A stretch of DNA of 64,000 nucleotides, taken from positions 1,736,001 to 1,800,000 of the forward strand of contig NZ_CP042652.1 in the NCBI RefSeq assembly GCF_013177675.1, written 5' to 3'. The stretch comes from Arcobacter acticola. Lineage in GTDB: Bacteria; Campylobacterota; Campylobacteria; Campylobacterales; Arcobacteraceae. The notes beneath the pieces are model-generated. The model saw only the letters and a list, made by a program, of their open reading frames with translations, did not search any database and had not been told where the DNA came from. Below, piece by piece: positions 24,956 through 33,536 of the stretch (its first letter is position 1; each line of letters begins with the position of its first letter). Position numbers and translations under genes: made by a program.

Positions 24956-25222
24956 CTATTTATTCCAGTTTTTATAATTTGTAAAAGAAGGAAACTGTTG
25001 TTTAAATTCATCTTTCTCAAAAGAAAAATAATAAGAATCCATATAAGCGCAAAGCAAGTCATAATTTTTCTTTAATTCTTTAAATTTTTCATCACTACCT
25101 TCTGGCATATCTGGATGAAACTTCTTTGATAATTTTAAATATTTATTTTTTAAATCTTTTTTCGAAACTCTTGTTAATATTCCAAACATATCAACAGCTT
25201 TCTCAAACTCTTCATATTCCAT
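24956..25222 (-). CDS. Small J-domain (DnaJ-like) protein
   Basis: 88 residues. One J domain with HPD at 36-38 (KKFHPDMPEG), preceded by KKDLKNKYLKLS and followed by FKELKKNYDLL. J domains stimulate the ATPase of a DnaK-type Hsp70; there is no client-binding domain here, so the target comes from elsewhere. Nine bases ahead of the ADP-ribosylglycohydrolase-like gene. Confidence 0.85.
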   Translation of the reverse strand: MEYEEFEKAVDMFGILTRVSKKDLKNKYLKLSKKFHPDMPEGSDEKFKELKKNYDLLCAYMDSYYFSFEKDEFKQQFPSFTNYKNWNK

Positions 25223-25343
25223 AAAAATCCTTTAAACTGTAACATATTGTACTCAAAAAATTTTAAATATAATTAATATTAGTTTTTAGAACCATTTAAT
25301 TCCAATAATGATAATCTATTTAAAATTTAAAAAAGGAAATTTT

Positions 25344-25967
25344 ATGATTTATACTTTATATCATGTTCATGACCCAATGTGTTCATGGTGTTATGCGTTT
25401 AAGCCTACTTTAGATGAATTAAGAAAAAATTTAGACTCTAATATAAAAATTCAACATGTGGTTGGAGGACTTGCAAAACATAGTGATGAGATAATGCCAA
25501 AAGATATGCAAGAAAAGATACAAAGTATTTGGCATGATATAGAAAAAACCGTAGGAACAAAATTTAATCATAATTTTTGGAAAGATTGTCTTCCAAGACG
25601 TTCAACATACCTTGCTTGTCAAGCAACAATGCTTGCTAGGGGCGAAAATAAAGAAGATGAAATGATAGAAGCTATTCAAAAAGCTTATTATTTAAATGCA
25701 CAAAATCCAAGTGATGCATCTACTTTAATAAATCTTGCAAAACAAATTGGAATGGATGGAAAAAAATTTGAAGAAGATTTAAAATCAGAAAAAATTGAAG
25801 ATGATTTACATAATGAACTAAACTTAAGACGCTCATTAAATGTAAGAGCTTTTCCATCATTAGTTTTAAAATACAAAAAAGAGTTATATCCTATAAATAT
25901 AAAATATAATGATTATAAATCTATGTTAGACCAAATAAATAATATGGTAGAAAATAGCTATTTTTAA
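25344..25967 (+). CDS. DsbA-family thiol oxidoreductase (FrnE-like), cytoplasmic
   Basis: 207 residues from the ATG at 25344, which has AAAGGAA eight bases upstream; the ORF opens 12 codons earlier without support. Active site CSWC at 13-16 in DPMCSWCYAF, a long helical insertion, and a cis-Pro loop VRAFPSLVL. No signal peptide, so a cytoplasmic role like FrnE/2-hydroxychromene isomerase-like DsbA proteins is likely. A TATAAT lies at 25268-25273. Divergent from the J-domain gene. Confidence 0.88.
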   Translation: MIYTLYHVHDPMCSWCYAFKPTLDELRKNLDSNIKIQHVVGGLAKHSDEIMPKDMQEKIQSIWHDIEKTVGTKFNHNFWKDCLPRRSTYLACQATMLARGENKEDEMIEAIQKAYYLNAQNPSDASTLINLAKQIGMDGKKFEEDLKSEKIEDDLHNELNLRRSLNVRAFPSLVLKYKKELYPINIKYNDYKSMLDQINNMVENSYF

Positions 25968-25969
25968 TA

Positions 25970-25996
25970 AAAAAAGAGCAAAAGCTCTCTTTTTAT
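25970..25996. terminator. Terminator between the DsbA-family and lactate permease genes
   Basis: AGAGC (25975-25979) / GCTCT (25984-25988) with AAAA loop, flanked by A-run and T-run, so it can act in both directions for convergent genes. Confidence 0.75.
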
Positions 25997-26009
25997 TTTT
26001 TAATATTTA

Positions 26010-27701
26010 TTATTTCATAAGTGGATCAGTTAATCCTAAATAATACATTCCAATTAAACCAATGATTCCTGCTAATAAACAATAATAAATTGTAGGAATA
26101 ATAGTTTTTCTTAAAGTCTCACCTTCTTGGTCAAGTAAACCAACCGTTGCGCTTGCTGCTACTACATTATGAATTGCTATCATATTACCAGCTGCTGCTC
26201 CAACTGCTTGAAGAGCTACCATAAACGCAGTAGAAATTCCTAAAGCATCTGCAACACCAAATTGAAACTGAGATAACATCATATTTGATACAGTATTACT
26301 TCCTGCAATAAATGCACCTAAAGCTCCAACAAGTGGTGCAAATAATGGATAAATATCGCCCATACTATGTGCAACAAAATTTGCCATTGCAACAGGCATT
26401 GAATCGAAACCAGAATCATTTATCCCTGAGTTAATTAAAATTCTAACAAGAGGAATAGTAAATACAAGTACAAAACCCGCACCAATCATAACTTTTGAAG
26501 ATTCTCCAATAGCTGCTGTTAACTCTTTAAATTCCATTTTATGTAAGAAATAAGTAATTAATACAACAAAAACTAAAATCCCACCTGGTAAATATAAAGG
26601 GGTCATAGAGAAATTTAATCCCTCACCTAAAATATCTTTATATGAAAAAGCCAAAGATGTAACAAAAGCTTTTGCATCAGCACTAACTCTTGTTAATACC
26701 AAAATAATTGCAACTAAAACATAAGGAATCCAAGCTTTTGTTAAAGACATTGGAACTTTTGCAGTCATTGCATCAAATTTCATCTCAAATTTTGAAACCC
26801 AAGCAACAGGCCATTTTTCTCTAGGAGCAAAATCCCAAGTTTTTTTAGGAATTAAAAAGCCTTTTTTTGCAGCAAATATAACAATAGGAAGTCCAATTAA
26901 AGCTCCAATTAATGATGGAAATTCAGCACCTAAAAACACACCTGTTAGTGCATAAGGAATAGTAAAAGCAATTCCACCAAAAATGGCAAATGGTAAAATA
27001 GATAAACCTTCACTCCATGATTTATTTTCACCAAAAAATCTTGTAAGCATAACAATCATAAATAAAGGAATAAATGTTCCTACAATTGCATGAGTAATTG
27101 CAACTTCTGAAGTAATTATTTGTAAATAAACATCCCATGATGAACCCGTTGCTTCTAAAGTATTTGCAATTCCTGCTGAATCTAATCCTTTATTAACACC
27201 AATTAAAATAGGAGTTCCAACTGCACCAAAAGATACAGGTGTACTTTGAATCATCATACCTACCATAACAGCAGCCATTGCAGGGAATCCAATAGCAACA
27301 AGTAAAGGAGCAGCGATAGCAGCAGGTGTTCCAAATCCAGAAGCACCTTCCATAAATGATCCAAATAACCAAGCTACAATAATAACTTGAACTCTTCTAT
27401 CAGGACTTATATTATTAAATCCTTCTCTAATTACAATAATTGCACCTGAATGCTTAAGTGTATTTAAAAGTAAAATAGCACCAAAAATAATCCATAACAC
27501 AGAAACTGTAATTAACATTCCTTCAATCGTAGAAGCTAAAACTCTATTAAAAGATACTTCCCAAACAACAAAAGCAACAGCTACAGTTGCTATGTAAACT
27601 AATGGCATAGCTTTCTTTGCTGAAATTCTAAGACCTACTAATAAAATACCAGCAAATACTATTGGTAAAACAGCAAAAAAAGCTTGTAAACCTAAACTCA
27701 T
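26010..27701 (-). CDS. lldP: L-lactate permease
   Basis: 563 residues, usual for LldP/LctP. About 12-14 membrane helices, with family signatures [20 protein letters not shown] and [10 protein letters not shown] and the C-terminal [18 protein letters not shown]. It takes up lactate (and glycolate) with protons. Start at the ATG at 27701, four bases after a strong GGAGGA; the ORF extends 29 codons further without need. The Shine-Dalgarno can pair with an upstream arm (27725-27739). No lactate dehydrogenase gene is adjacent. Confidence 0.94.
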   Translation of the reverse strand: MSLGLQAFFAVLPIVFAGILLVGLRISAKKAMPLVYIATVAVAFVVWEVSFNRVLASTIEGMLITVSVLWIIFGAILLLNTLKHSGAIIVIREGFNNISPDRRVQVIIVAWLFGSFMEGASGFGTPAAIAAPLLVAIGFPAMAAVMVGMMIQSTPVSFGAVGTPILIGVNKGLDSAGIANTLEATGSSWDVYLQIITSEVAITHAIVGTFIPLFMIVMLTRFFGENKSWSEGLSILPFAIFGGIAFTIPYALTGVFLGAEFPSLIGALIGLPIVIFAAKKGFLIPKKTWDFAPREKWPVAWVSKFEMKFDAMTAKVPMSLTKAWIPYVLVAIILVLTRVSADAKAFVTSLAFSYKDILGEGLNFSMTPLYLPGGILVFVVLITYFLHKMEFKELTAAIGESSKVMIGAGFVLVFTIPLVRILINSGINDSGFDSMPVAMANFVAHSMGDIYPLFAPLVGALGAFIAGSNTVSNMMLSQFQFGVADALGISTAFMVALQAVGAAAGNMIAIHNVVAASATVGLLDQEGETLRKTIIPTIYYCLLAGIIGLIGMYYLGLTDPLMK

Positions 27702-27739
27702 ATAATCCTCCTGTAAAAATATACTACAAGGATAATTAT
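27702..27739 (-). promoter_or_regulatory. Imperfect hairpin over the lldP ribosome-binding site
   Basis: Plus-strand arms ATAATCCTCCTGTA (27702-27715) and TACAAGGATAATTAT (27725-27739), 9-base loop, about 12 pairs with one 2x2 mismatch and a one-base bulge. In the transcript the UCCU of the UCCUUGUA arm pairs with the AGGA of the lldP Shine-Dalgarno. The same arm sequence is used in the leader at 5817-5845. Confidence 0.45.
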
Positions 27740-27922
27740 GAAGTATGATATTTTTATGATAAAAAATAGCATAGCAATAAAATAGCAAAATTTATACTCT
27801 TAATGATAACTTTAGTAACAGAATTAATTTGTATTTTAAAGTACCAATAATCTTTTTGTTTAATTTACTTATTGTAAAAGTAATTATATAATACAAAACT
27901 ATTTTTAAAAGGGTATTTTTTT

Positions 27923-28393
27923 ATGTACAACAATACAGCTATTTATATTTTTAATAGATTGGTAAGATTAGCTATTATATTTTTTATTCTCTACTTAATT
28001 TTTACAAATTTTGGAACTTTTTTGATGATTATAGGAGTTATCTTTGTTATCATCACTTTTTTAATATATAATTTTAAAAAGAAAATGCAAACAAACAGTT
28101 TTAAATTTAGATTTGATAGTCAAAATTTTCAAAATGGACAAAATTTTAATTTTAATGATTTTAGAAACTTTAATCAATCAGATTTTCAAGGCTTTGCAAA
28201 TGCACCAAGAGTTGATGAAGTAGCAAAAGCAAAAGAGTTTTTTGGATTTACTCACTCTCCTTCAAAAGAAGAAATAAAAAAAAGATATAAAGAGCTTGCT
28301 CGTAAATATCATCCAGATATAAATAATGGTGAAGATGTAAAAATGAAAGAATTAAATCATTATAGAGATGTTTTAATAAAAACTGTAGAATAA
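27923..28393 (+). CDS. Membrane-anchored J-domain protein
   Basis: 156 residues. Two close hydrophobic segments (about 15-32 and 33-51) form a hairpin anchor; a Phe/Asn/Gln-rich linker follows (QNFQNGQNFNFNDFRNF); the C-terminal 60 residues are a J domain with KRYKELARKYHPDINNGED. It would recruit DnaK to the inner membrane, in the manner of DjlA-like proteins. A second J-domain gene lies 3 kb away. AAAAGG precedes the ATG. Confidence 0.85.
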   Translation: MYNNTAIYIFNRLVRLAIIFFILYLIFTNFGTFLMIIGVIFVIITFLIYNFKKKMQTNSFKFRFDSQNFQNGQNFNFNDFRNFNQSDFQGFANAPRVDEVAKAKEFFGFTHSPSKEEIKKRYKELARKYHPDINNGEDVKMKELNHYRDVLIKTVE

Positions 28394-28422
28394 ACAAACT
28401 TTAAACTAGCAAAAGGAATTTT

Positions 28423-28917
28423 TTGAGTATAGATATGACAAAAGTAGCAAATGTAATTTTATATATGTTACACAAACAAGTAAAACAATTGAATGATAAA
28501 AAAGTATCAATAATGCTTTTTTTAATGGATTATAATCATCAGAAGTATTGTGGACAAAAACTTTTCAATGAAACTTATATAAAAGGCTCTCGTCATCCTG
28601 AACCTATAGTTTTAAGTGAATTATTTGATATTGTTGCAAATGAAGAAGATTTAGAAGAAGAGGATGAAAGAATTTATTTAATGCAAGAGTTATTAGATTA
28701 TTTAGATATCGAAGTTATAAAAAAAGAAAAGTTTATTGAATTAAATTTCATTAAAATGGAAGAAGAGTTTGACGAATCGATTTTTTCTAAAGATGAACTT
28801 AAAACTGTATATAAAATTGTAAGTCAATATCAAGATTCAAGTGCTAGAAATATTGCTAATGATTGTTTTAAAATAGATGAAGTTAGAAATACACCAAAAG
28901 GTGAAATTATTATTTAA
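28423..28917 (+). CDS. DUF4065/Panacea-like (SocA-type) domain protein
   Basis: 164 residues. N-terminal MTKVANVILYMLHKQVKQLNDKKVSIMLFLMDYNHQKYCGQKLFNETYIKG fits the Panacea/DUF4065 pattern (helix, then K-x-x-K/L-L-x-F/Y-x-D-x-x-x), a domain used by SocA antitoxins and by phage proteins. The start is a TTG at 28423 with AAGGA five bases upstream; an ATG four codons later is possible. No obvious toxin gene is next to it, so it may be an orphan or have a different role. Family call is moderate. Confidence 0.6.
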   Translation: MSIDMTKVANVILYMLHKQVKQLNDKKVSIMLFLMDYNHQKYCGQKLFNETYIKGSRHPEPIVLSELFDIVANEEDLEEEDERIYLMQELLDYLDIEVIKKEKFIELNFIKMEEEFDESIFSKDELKTVYKIVSQYQDSSARNIANDCFKIDEVRNTPKGEIII

Positions 28918-28956
28918 TTATTTAAGATATTGAGAGGCTTTAAAAACTTGTGAGTA

Positions 28957-29895
28957 TTAGAAATTATTTTTAAAACTCTCAATATCTTCTTTAGTTAAAG
29001 CTAGTTTGTTTAGTTGATTGTTTTGTAAAAGTGGATTCATTAAAGCCCCATTTACTTCAATATGAGGAACACCGACTAAATGCATTATTTCATGTGCAAT
29101 GATTACTTTTAATTGAGATAATGAATCAAAACTATAGATTTCAATTTTATCCATATTTGTTTTAACACTTTTTTCTTGAGTCATTTTTCCATCCTTATAA
29201 ATAGTTTTTAAAGTGGTTTCTTGTAAACCAAAGGTCCTTCCATTTATTACCTTTACACTTCTTGTCATAGATTCTATTTCACTAACTAAGGTATTAATTT
29301 CTCTTGTTAAATTATTATATGAAAAAACCTTTTGATTATAACTATTTAGAGTTTTTGTTAAATTACTTTTTACCTTTTTTTGCTCTTTTAAGTCTATGTC
29401 TATTTTAGTTCTTTCATTTTTCACATACTCTTGAACACGATTATATTCATTTTTATCTAGTTTTTTTTGCTTATTTATCTCTTTTATATAATTATTCAAA
29501 ATATCAACTTTTTTATTTAATAAATTAGTTTGTACGGTATAAGAATCTTCTAATTTATCTATTTCAACTTTTTGAGTAGAAAAAAAATCATTTAAAGAAT
29601 CTAATTTTTCCTTTTTTGAGTTTAATTTATCTATTTTCTTAGAGATATCTCTTTGTAATTTAGAATCAGGAACATAAAGAATATCTATTGGTTTACCATT
29701 TGATGAATAATCAAATATATTCATATTAAGTTGAGTTTCTAAAGTTTCTTCTATTTCATCAAGGATATTTTTTAATTGTTGTTGAGAAATTTTATCTTTA
29801 TAATAATCATCAATTTTGCCAATCTTTATTTGTTCATAAGAGGCAAAGCAGTTAAAAGAAAGAAAAATAAATAGATATAAAAATTTGTAGTTCAT
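28957..29895 (-). CDS. Secreted metzincin-like metalloprotease with coiled-coil region
   Basis: 312 residues. Signal peptide ending NCFAS. Middle part (about 70-205) is Lys/Glu/Asp/Leu/Asn-rich coiled coil. Near residue 267 lies HEIMHLVGVPH, the full metzincin zinc motif HExxHxxGxxH, followed by GALMNP, a Met-turn of the matrixin type. This predicts a zinc endopeptidase outside the cytoplasm. No propeptide cysteine switch is seen. Target unknown; no secretion genes adjacent. Preceded by no clear Shine-Dalgarno. It stands alone between convergent and divergent genes. Confidence 0.82.
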   Translation of the reverse strand: MNYKFLYLFIFLSFNCFASYEQIKIGKIDDYYKDKISQQQLKNILDEIEETLETQLNMNIFDYSSNGKPIDILYVPDSKLQRDISKKIDKLNSKKEKLDSLNDFFSTQKVEIDKLEDSYTVQTNLLNKKVDILNNYIKEINKQKKLDKNEYNRVQEYVKNERTKIDIDLKEQKKVKSNLTKTLNSYNQKVFSYNNLTREINTLVSEIESMTRSVKVINGRTFGLQETTLKTIYKDGKMTQEKSVKTNMDKIEIYSFDSLSQLKVIIAHEIMHLVGVPHIEVNGALMNPLLQNNQLNKLALTKEDIESFKNNF

Positions 29896-30002
29896 AATAG
29901 ATTTTAATAAAAAATTGTTTCAGAATTACTTATAAATATTTATTATTTTAGTTTTATATAATTTTCTTTTGATATAGTAAAAGCCATAAATAAAGGATGA
30001 AA

Positions 30003-30422
30003 ATGGCAATTAAAATTAACCAAATGGTAGAAATGTTTTACGAACTTAAAATACAAAATGAAATAGTAGATTCAAATCTTGAAAAAGAAGCGATATGTTT
30101 TCCTTATGGCTTAGGACAAATTATTTCAGGTTTAGAAAGTAGAATAATTGATATGAACGAAGGGGAAACGAGAACTATAAAAGTACCTGCTAATGAAGCA
30201 TATGGAGAATATGATGAAACACTAACTCAAATAACTCCCATAGAAGACTTTGAAGGTATCAATTTAGAAATAGGAATGACATTAGAAGGTGAAGGCGAAA
30301 ATAATGAAATATTAAGAGCCACAGTAATTGATGTAACAAAAGAAGATGTAACCGTTGATTACAATCATCCATTAGCTGGTTGTGAATTGGAATTTAAAGT
30401 TATTATTAAAAGTATTAAATAA
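30003..30422 (+). CDS. FKBP-type peptidyl-prolyl isomerase, SlyD-like
   Basis: 139 residues from the ATG at 30003, five bases after AAGGA; an ATG at 29997 touches that site. FKBP fold with a flap insertion: PYGLGQIISGLESRIIDMNEGE, VPANEAYGEYDE, and DYNHPLAGCELEFKV, the conserved N-H-P-L-A-G of SlyD. The His-rich metal-binding tail of E. coli SlyD is absent. Role: proline isomerisation and chaperone activity in the cytoplasm. Confidence 0.92.
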   Translation: MAIKINQMVEMFYELKIQNEIVDSNLEKEAICFPYGLGQIISGLESRIIDMNEGETRTIKVPANEAYGEYDETLTQITPIEDFEGINLEIGMTLEGEGENNEILRATVIDVTKEDVTVDYNHPLAGCELEFKVIIKSIK

Positions 30423-30445
30423 TTACTACTAAATAATATATTTGT

Positions 30446-30476
30446 ACTTGATTATAAATAGAATTTATAATCAAGT
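30446..30476. terminator. Terminator between the FKBP-type and EthD-like genes
   Basis: 14-bp perfect stem ACTTGATTATAAAT / ATTTATAATCAAGT with AGA loop between convergent genes; short of a T-run but followed by A/T-rich sequence in both directions. Confidence 0.65.
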
Positions 30477-30482
30477 AGAATC

Positions 30483-30794
30483 TTAAATCATAATCTCACT
30501 AATTTGAATTTGTGGTTGGCAATTTGTAAAATTTACAATATCAGAAAGTAATTCTTCTGAATGAACTGCAAATATATTTTGAAAAGATTCAATTGAATCA
30601 AAGCTCATATGAGTCATAACTACATATTTAAGTGCTTCATTAGGATTTCCATTAGCTAAGCCAAAATCAACTTGTACATTTTTTAAACTTTCACCTAATA
30701 ATTTCGAAACTAAGGGCATATGTTTATCACAATAATAATCTTTATCAAATATTAAATCTTGTGAATTTGAATATAACACACTTATTTTTATCAT
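30483..30794 (-). CDS. EthD-family small protein
   Basis: 103 residues, alpha/beta barrel dimer type. The signature DKDYYCDKHMPLVSKLLG followed by a long strand-turn region (KYVVMTHMSFDSIESFQNIF) is that of EthD proteins, first seen with a cytochrome P450 system for ethers but widespread with unknown roles. The His-Met-Pro of the motif is present. Single gene between terminator and an A/T-rich promoter region. Confidence 0.87.
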   Translation of the reverse strand: MIKISVLYSNSQDLIFDKDYYCDKHMPLVSKLLGESLKNVQVDFGLANGNPNEALKYVVMTHMSFDSIESFQNIFAVHSEELLSDIVNFTNCQPQIQISEIMI

Positions 30795-30925
30795 AATATT
30801 TTCCTATTTAAAATTTAACTATTAATTAGTTATAAAAAAGTCTAACATAAGAATATAGCCTGAGTATATCCATACAAAATTTAAATAAATTTAGTTACAC
30901 TATAAGAAGTTAAATTGGAGAAAAA

Positions 30926-31180
30926 ATGAATATTGAAAAAGAAATAGAAAAAATATTTGATAGTCTAAAGAAAGTAGCTTTTTATGTAGGACACGGGAAA
31001 TATAATGATTATATGAGTACTGAAGAAGTGCAAAAAATAAAAGCAAAACTAGAAAAAATACTTGAAATAGAAAAAGAATATTTAGAATCAACTAATGCGG
31101 AAGAAAAAAATCTTATTTATAAACGATTATCTATATTTCAAACTTTTAGTATAAAAGACTTTATTAATTATCAGATATAA
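30926..31180 (+). CDS. Small helical protein of unknown function
   Basis: 84 residues, charged and helical (KEIEKIFDSLKK; EEVQKIKAKLEKILEIEKEYLEST). No signal peptide or membrane segment. TTGGAGAAAAA precedes the ATG and a TATAAG box lies upstream, so the gene is probably real. Not recognised. Its end abuts the terminator at the start of the duplicated target segment of the insertion element. Confidence 0.6.
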   Translation: MNIEKEIEKIFDSLKKVAFYVGHGKYNDYMSTEEVQKIKAKLEKILEIEKEYLESTNAEEKNLIYKRLSIFQTFSIKDFINYQI

Positions 31181-31184
31181 AAAG

Positions 31185-31208
31185 AGAAAAACTTATTTTA
31201 GTTTTTCT
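31185..31208. terminator. Terminator hairpin, left copy
   Basis: AGAAAAAC / GTTTTTCT arms with an 8-base loop, between the 84-residue gene and the 3' end of the interrupted gene copy. The same hairpin is repeated at 33175-33198 because it lies in the duplicated target segment. Confidence 0.5.
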
Positions 31209-31416
31209 TCTTCATTTTTGTTTGGTGGTGGAAGTAATCTATTGAAATCATAAGGAATGATATTGTGCTCTATTTTTTCAGTAAAATCATATAATTTTAT
31301 ACAAACACCTATTAGAATCGGCCAAACAAATATTTGATTTACAATAGATATTGAAAAAACAATACCAATAATTACCCCTAAAATACCTACTTTTATTAAA
31401 TAATCATCAATCTTTT
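31193..31416 (-). pseudogene. Headless 3' copy of the small membrane-protein gene
   Basis: This is the last 74 codons and stop of the gene that is complete at 33183-33449, duplicated by the insertion. Reading upstream in frame it meets a TGA within the element's left inverted repeat (31427-31429), and it contains no Met codon, so it should not be made. It keeps the original downstream sequence. Confidence 0.85.
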
Positions 31417-31445
31417 CCTGACTTTCTCATATGGACACACACTTT

Positions 31446-33047
31446 TTAACTATTTTTAATTGCATTATAAACTTGTTGTTGAATTTCATCAAATTTCAAG
31501 TAGACTAATTTTCCATTTGTTCTAAGTGCAAACATATGTTTAATTATATCTCTTAAAAGTTTTTGTGAGAATTTAAATTTAATATTATTTTCTTTAAGTT
31601 TTGAATCAAACTCTTTATAAATTGAGTATGATACAAATGAAATAAGAATATGAGCCTTTATTCTGGTTTCTAGCCTATGGTATATGGGTCTGATTTTAAG
31701 ATCAGTTTTTGATATTCTAAATGCTTGTTCTACTGCATATTGATTATTATAGTGTTCTATAATTTCACTTGGTGTTAGTGTAAAATCATTTGTAATAAAA
31801 CCTTTTATACCATCTAATTTTGAATCATTATCAACTTTTTGATTATTGATATTAAAAGTGATATCACATTTATGATCATCGATGTTAAGATATTTAGCAT
31901 AGTATGATAGTTTTAAATCTTTTTTTGTGATAGATTTTGAGAATTCAATTTTTTTCTTTAATCTTTCAAGTGCTTTATCTCTATTATGTTTATCTTTCTT
32001 AGCTCTTGCCGTTGAATATGAAAGAACTAACCTTTGATTGATATTTATGGATTGTTTATTGTCATTCTCATCAGTATATGGTATATCTTTATTAAATTTA
32101 AGTGTATGAGTTACTCCATCATTTAAAAATATCAAGTTTGATATTTGCTCTTTTAAATCATTTGATATATTTTTTATTTTGGCTGCAAGGATATATTTAT
32201 ATCCATTATTTTCAAGATATACTAGATTATTATTGTTTAGCATTCCTCTATCAGCTACAACTACAGGTTTATTTTTTAATTGAAATTTATTTTGAAACTT
32301 TTTAAGTACATCAACTAAAGTATGTCCCTCATATTTATTACCCTCATAAACCTCAAAGCTTAATGGATATCCTTGTAGTGTTGTAAACAATCCCAGTTGT
32401 ATCTGAGGACGTGCTAATTTACCCTCTTTACTAAATCCAATACGTCTAAGATCGTCTTCACTCTCAGATTCAAAGTACAGGGTTGTAACATCATAAAATG
32501 TAAATGCAATAGTTTGGTTCATTTTTGCATAAGTATGATCAAATACACATTTTTCAATTTGTAGTTTTAAATTCTCTTCATAAAGTGTATCTAAAAATCT
32601 ATAGATAGCATTTTTATCTACACTCTCTTTTTTAAAATATTCAAGATAATCAATCAAATATAATTTACTACCAGGATACAGTAATCTTGATACAACAAGA
32701 TTTTTAAACATCTGAAGTCTTTTACAATCCAAATCTACACTAGAACATCCCAATCGTTCAAATAATTTTCCATAGATTAATTCATCACCTATTGGTATTA
32801 AATCATTATTTCCAAGTTCTATGAATATTAACTCTTCATTTTTATTTTCATCAAATAAAGTAGGATACATTTGTTGACGCAGTTCTTCTAAACGTTTATT
32901 TGCAACATCTAAATAAATTTGTAAATCTAAATCATTTTTTACACAAGCAATAGTTTCTATAACCTTATATTTCCTATGAACTCTATCGATAATCTGAATA
33001 CTGATTGTTCCACTACTATTTTTCTTCTGTCTAATATGTAAACTCAT
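31446..33047 (-). CDS. IS1634-family transposase
   Basis: 533 residues, full length. DDE residues fit FYDVTTLYF (near 184), VVVADRGML (near 262) and VEQAFRISKTDLKIRPIYH (near 432), the last being the family's C-terminal signature. The insertion domain lies between the second Asp and the Glu. There is no Shine-Dalgarno; a TACAAT box (33054-33059, minus strand) ends only six bases before the ATG, so transcription should start at or next to the A of ATG and the mRNA would be leaderless. No frameshift or stop is seen, so the element may be active. Confidence 0.95.
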   Translation of the reverse strand: MSLHIRQKKNSSGTISIQIIDRVHRKYKVIETIACVKNDLDLQIYLDVANKRLEELRQQMYPTLFDENKNEELIFIELGNNDLIPIGDELIYGKLFERLGCSSVDLDCKRLQMFKNLVVSRLLYPGSKLYLIDYLEYFKKESVDKNAIYRFLDTLYEENLKLQIEKCVFDHTYAKMNQTIAFTFYDVTTLYFESESEDDLRRIGFSKEGKLARPQIQLGLFTTLQGYPLSFEVYEGNKYEGHTLVDVLKKFQNKFQLKNKPVVVADRGMLNNNNLVYLENNGYKYILAAKIKNISNDLKEQISNLIFLNDGVTHTLKFNKDIPYTDENDNKQSININQRLVLSYSTARAKKDKHNRDKALERLKKKIEFSKSITKKDLKLSYYAKYLNIDDHKCDITFNINNQKVDNDSKLDGIKGFITNDFTLTPSEIIEHYNNQYAVEQAFRISKTDLKIRPIYHRLETRIKAHILISFVSYSIYKEFDSKLKENNIKFKFSQKLLRDIIKHMFALRTNGKLVYLKFDEIQQQVYNAIKNS

Positions 33048-33068
33048 ACTAAAATTGTAGCAGGTTTT

Positions 33069-33106
33069 AGACTATAGGACACACACTTTTATGAATTTTA
33101 TAGTCT
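33069..33106. repeat. Inverted repeat in the right subterminal region of the IS
   Basis: AGACTATA (33069-33076) and TATAGTCT (33099-33106) enclose one copy of the internal GGACACACACTTTT repeat. It could be a transposase-binding or regulatory site upstream of the transposase promoter. Confidence 0.45.
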
Positions 33107-33174
33107 ATAAAGCCCTTTAATAAGGGATATCACTTTTAGAAAAATTGATTTTTGATAAAAATGAGAAAGTCAGG

Positions 33175-33406
33175 AGAAAAACTTATTTTAGTTTTTCTTC
33201 TTCATTTTTGTTTGGTGGTGGAAGTAATCTATTGAAATCATAAGGAATGATATTGTGCTCTATTTTTTCAGTAAAATCATATAATTTTATACAAACACCT
33301 ATTAGAATCGGCCAAACAAATATTTGATTTACAATAGATATTGAAAAAACAATACCAATAATTACCCCTAAAATACCTACTTTTATTAAATAATCATCAA
33401 TCTTTT
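33175..33406. repeat. Right copy of the long target-site duplication
   Basis: Identical to 31185-31416. It is joined to the original upstream sequence and therefore rebuilds the complete 88-codon gene. Confidence 0.93.
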
Positions 33407-33449
33407 TTACTTTTATTAATTTATAATATTCTTTTATTTTGTCAATCAT
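33183..33449 (-). CDS. Small membrane protein of unknown function, restored by the target duplication
   Basis: 88 residues. Charged N-terminus (MIDKIKEYYKLIKVKKIDDYLIKV), two hydrophobic segments (about 26-41 and 42-57: GILGVIIGIVFSISIV and FVWPILIGVCI), and a charged tail ending PPPNKNEEEKLK. AAAAGGAAA precedes the ATG. The insertion point is inside the gene, but the long duplication left this copy whole, with its stop 8 bases before the element. Not a recognised family. Confidence 0.78.
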   Translation of the reverse strand: MIDKIKEYYKLIKVKKIDDYLIKVGILGVIIGIVFSISIVNQIFVWPILIGVCIKLYDFTEKIEHNIIPYDFNRLLPPPNKNEEEKLK

Positions 33450-33536
33450 AATAATTTCCTTTTAATAATGTTACCATTTATACCTAAAAAAAGTATAAAA
33501 GAGAAGTTTATAATTGACAATTTTAAAGATGATGTT

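Larger units (their letters stand above)
31185..31416. repeat. Left copy of the long target-site duplication
   Basis: Identical, base for base, to 33175-33406 (offset 1990). Flanks the insertion element on the left. The neighbouring base (G at 31184 and 33174) also matches, so the duplication can be read as 232 or 233 bp. Confidence 0.93.
31417..33174 (-). mobile_element. IS1634-family insertion sequence, intact
   Basis: 1758 bp with perfect 14-bp terminal inverted repeats (31417-31430, CCTGACTTTCTCAT, and its complement at 33161-33174), one complete DDE transposase gene, and a 232-bp direct duplication of flanking DNA. IS1634 (Mycoplasma mycoides) and the related IS1549 are known for unusually long target duplications, so the structure fits the family. 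A 14-bp internal direct repeat GGACACACACTTTT flanks the transposase gene (31433-31446 and 33077-33090). Perfect identity of the duplication suggests a recent insertion. Confidence 0.92.

Noticed and set aside
28423-28917. Panacea-like gene as the antitoxin of a toxin-antitoxin pair
   Set aside because: Neither neighbour (J-domain protein, convergent metzincin) looks like a toxin; kept as an orphan domain call only.
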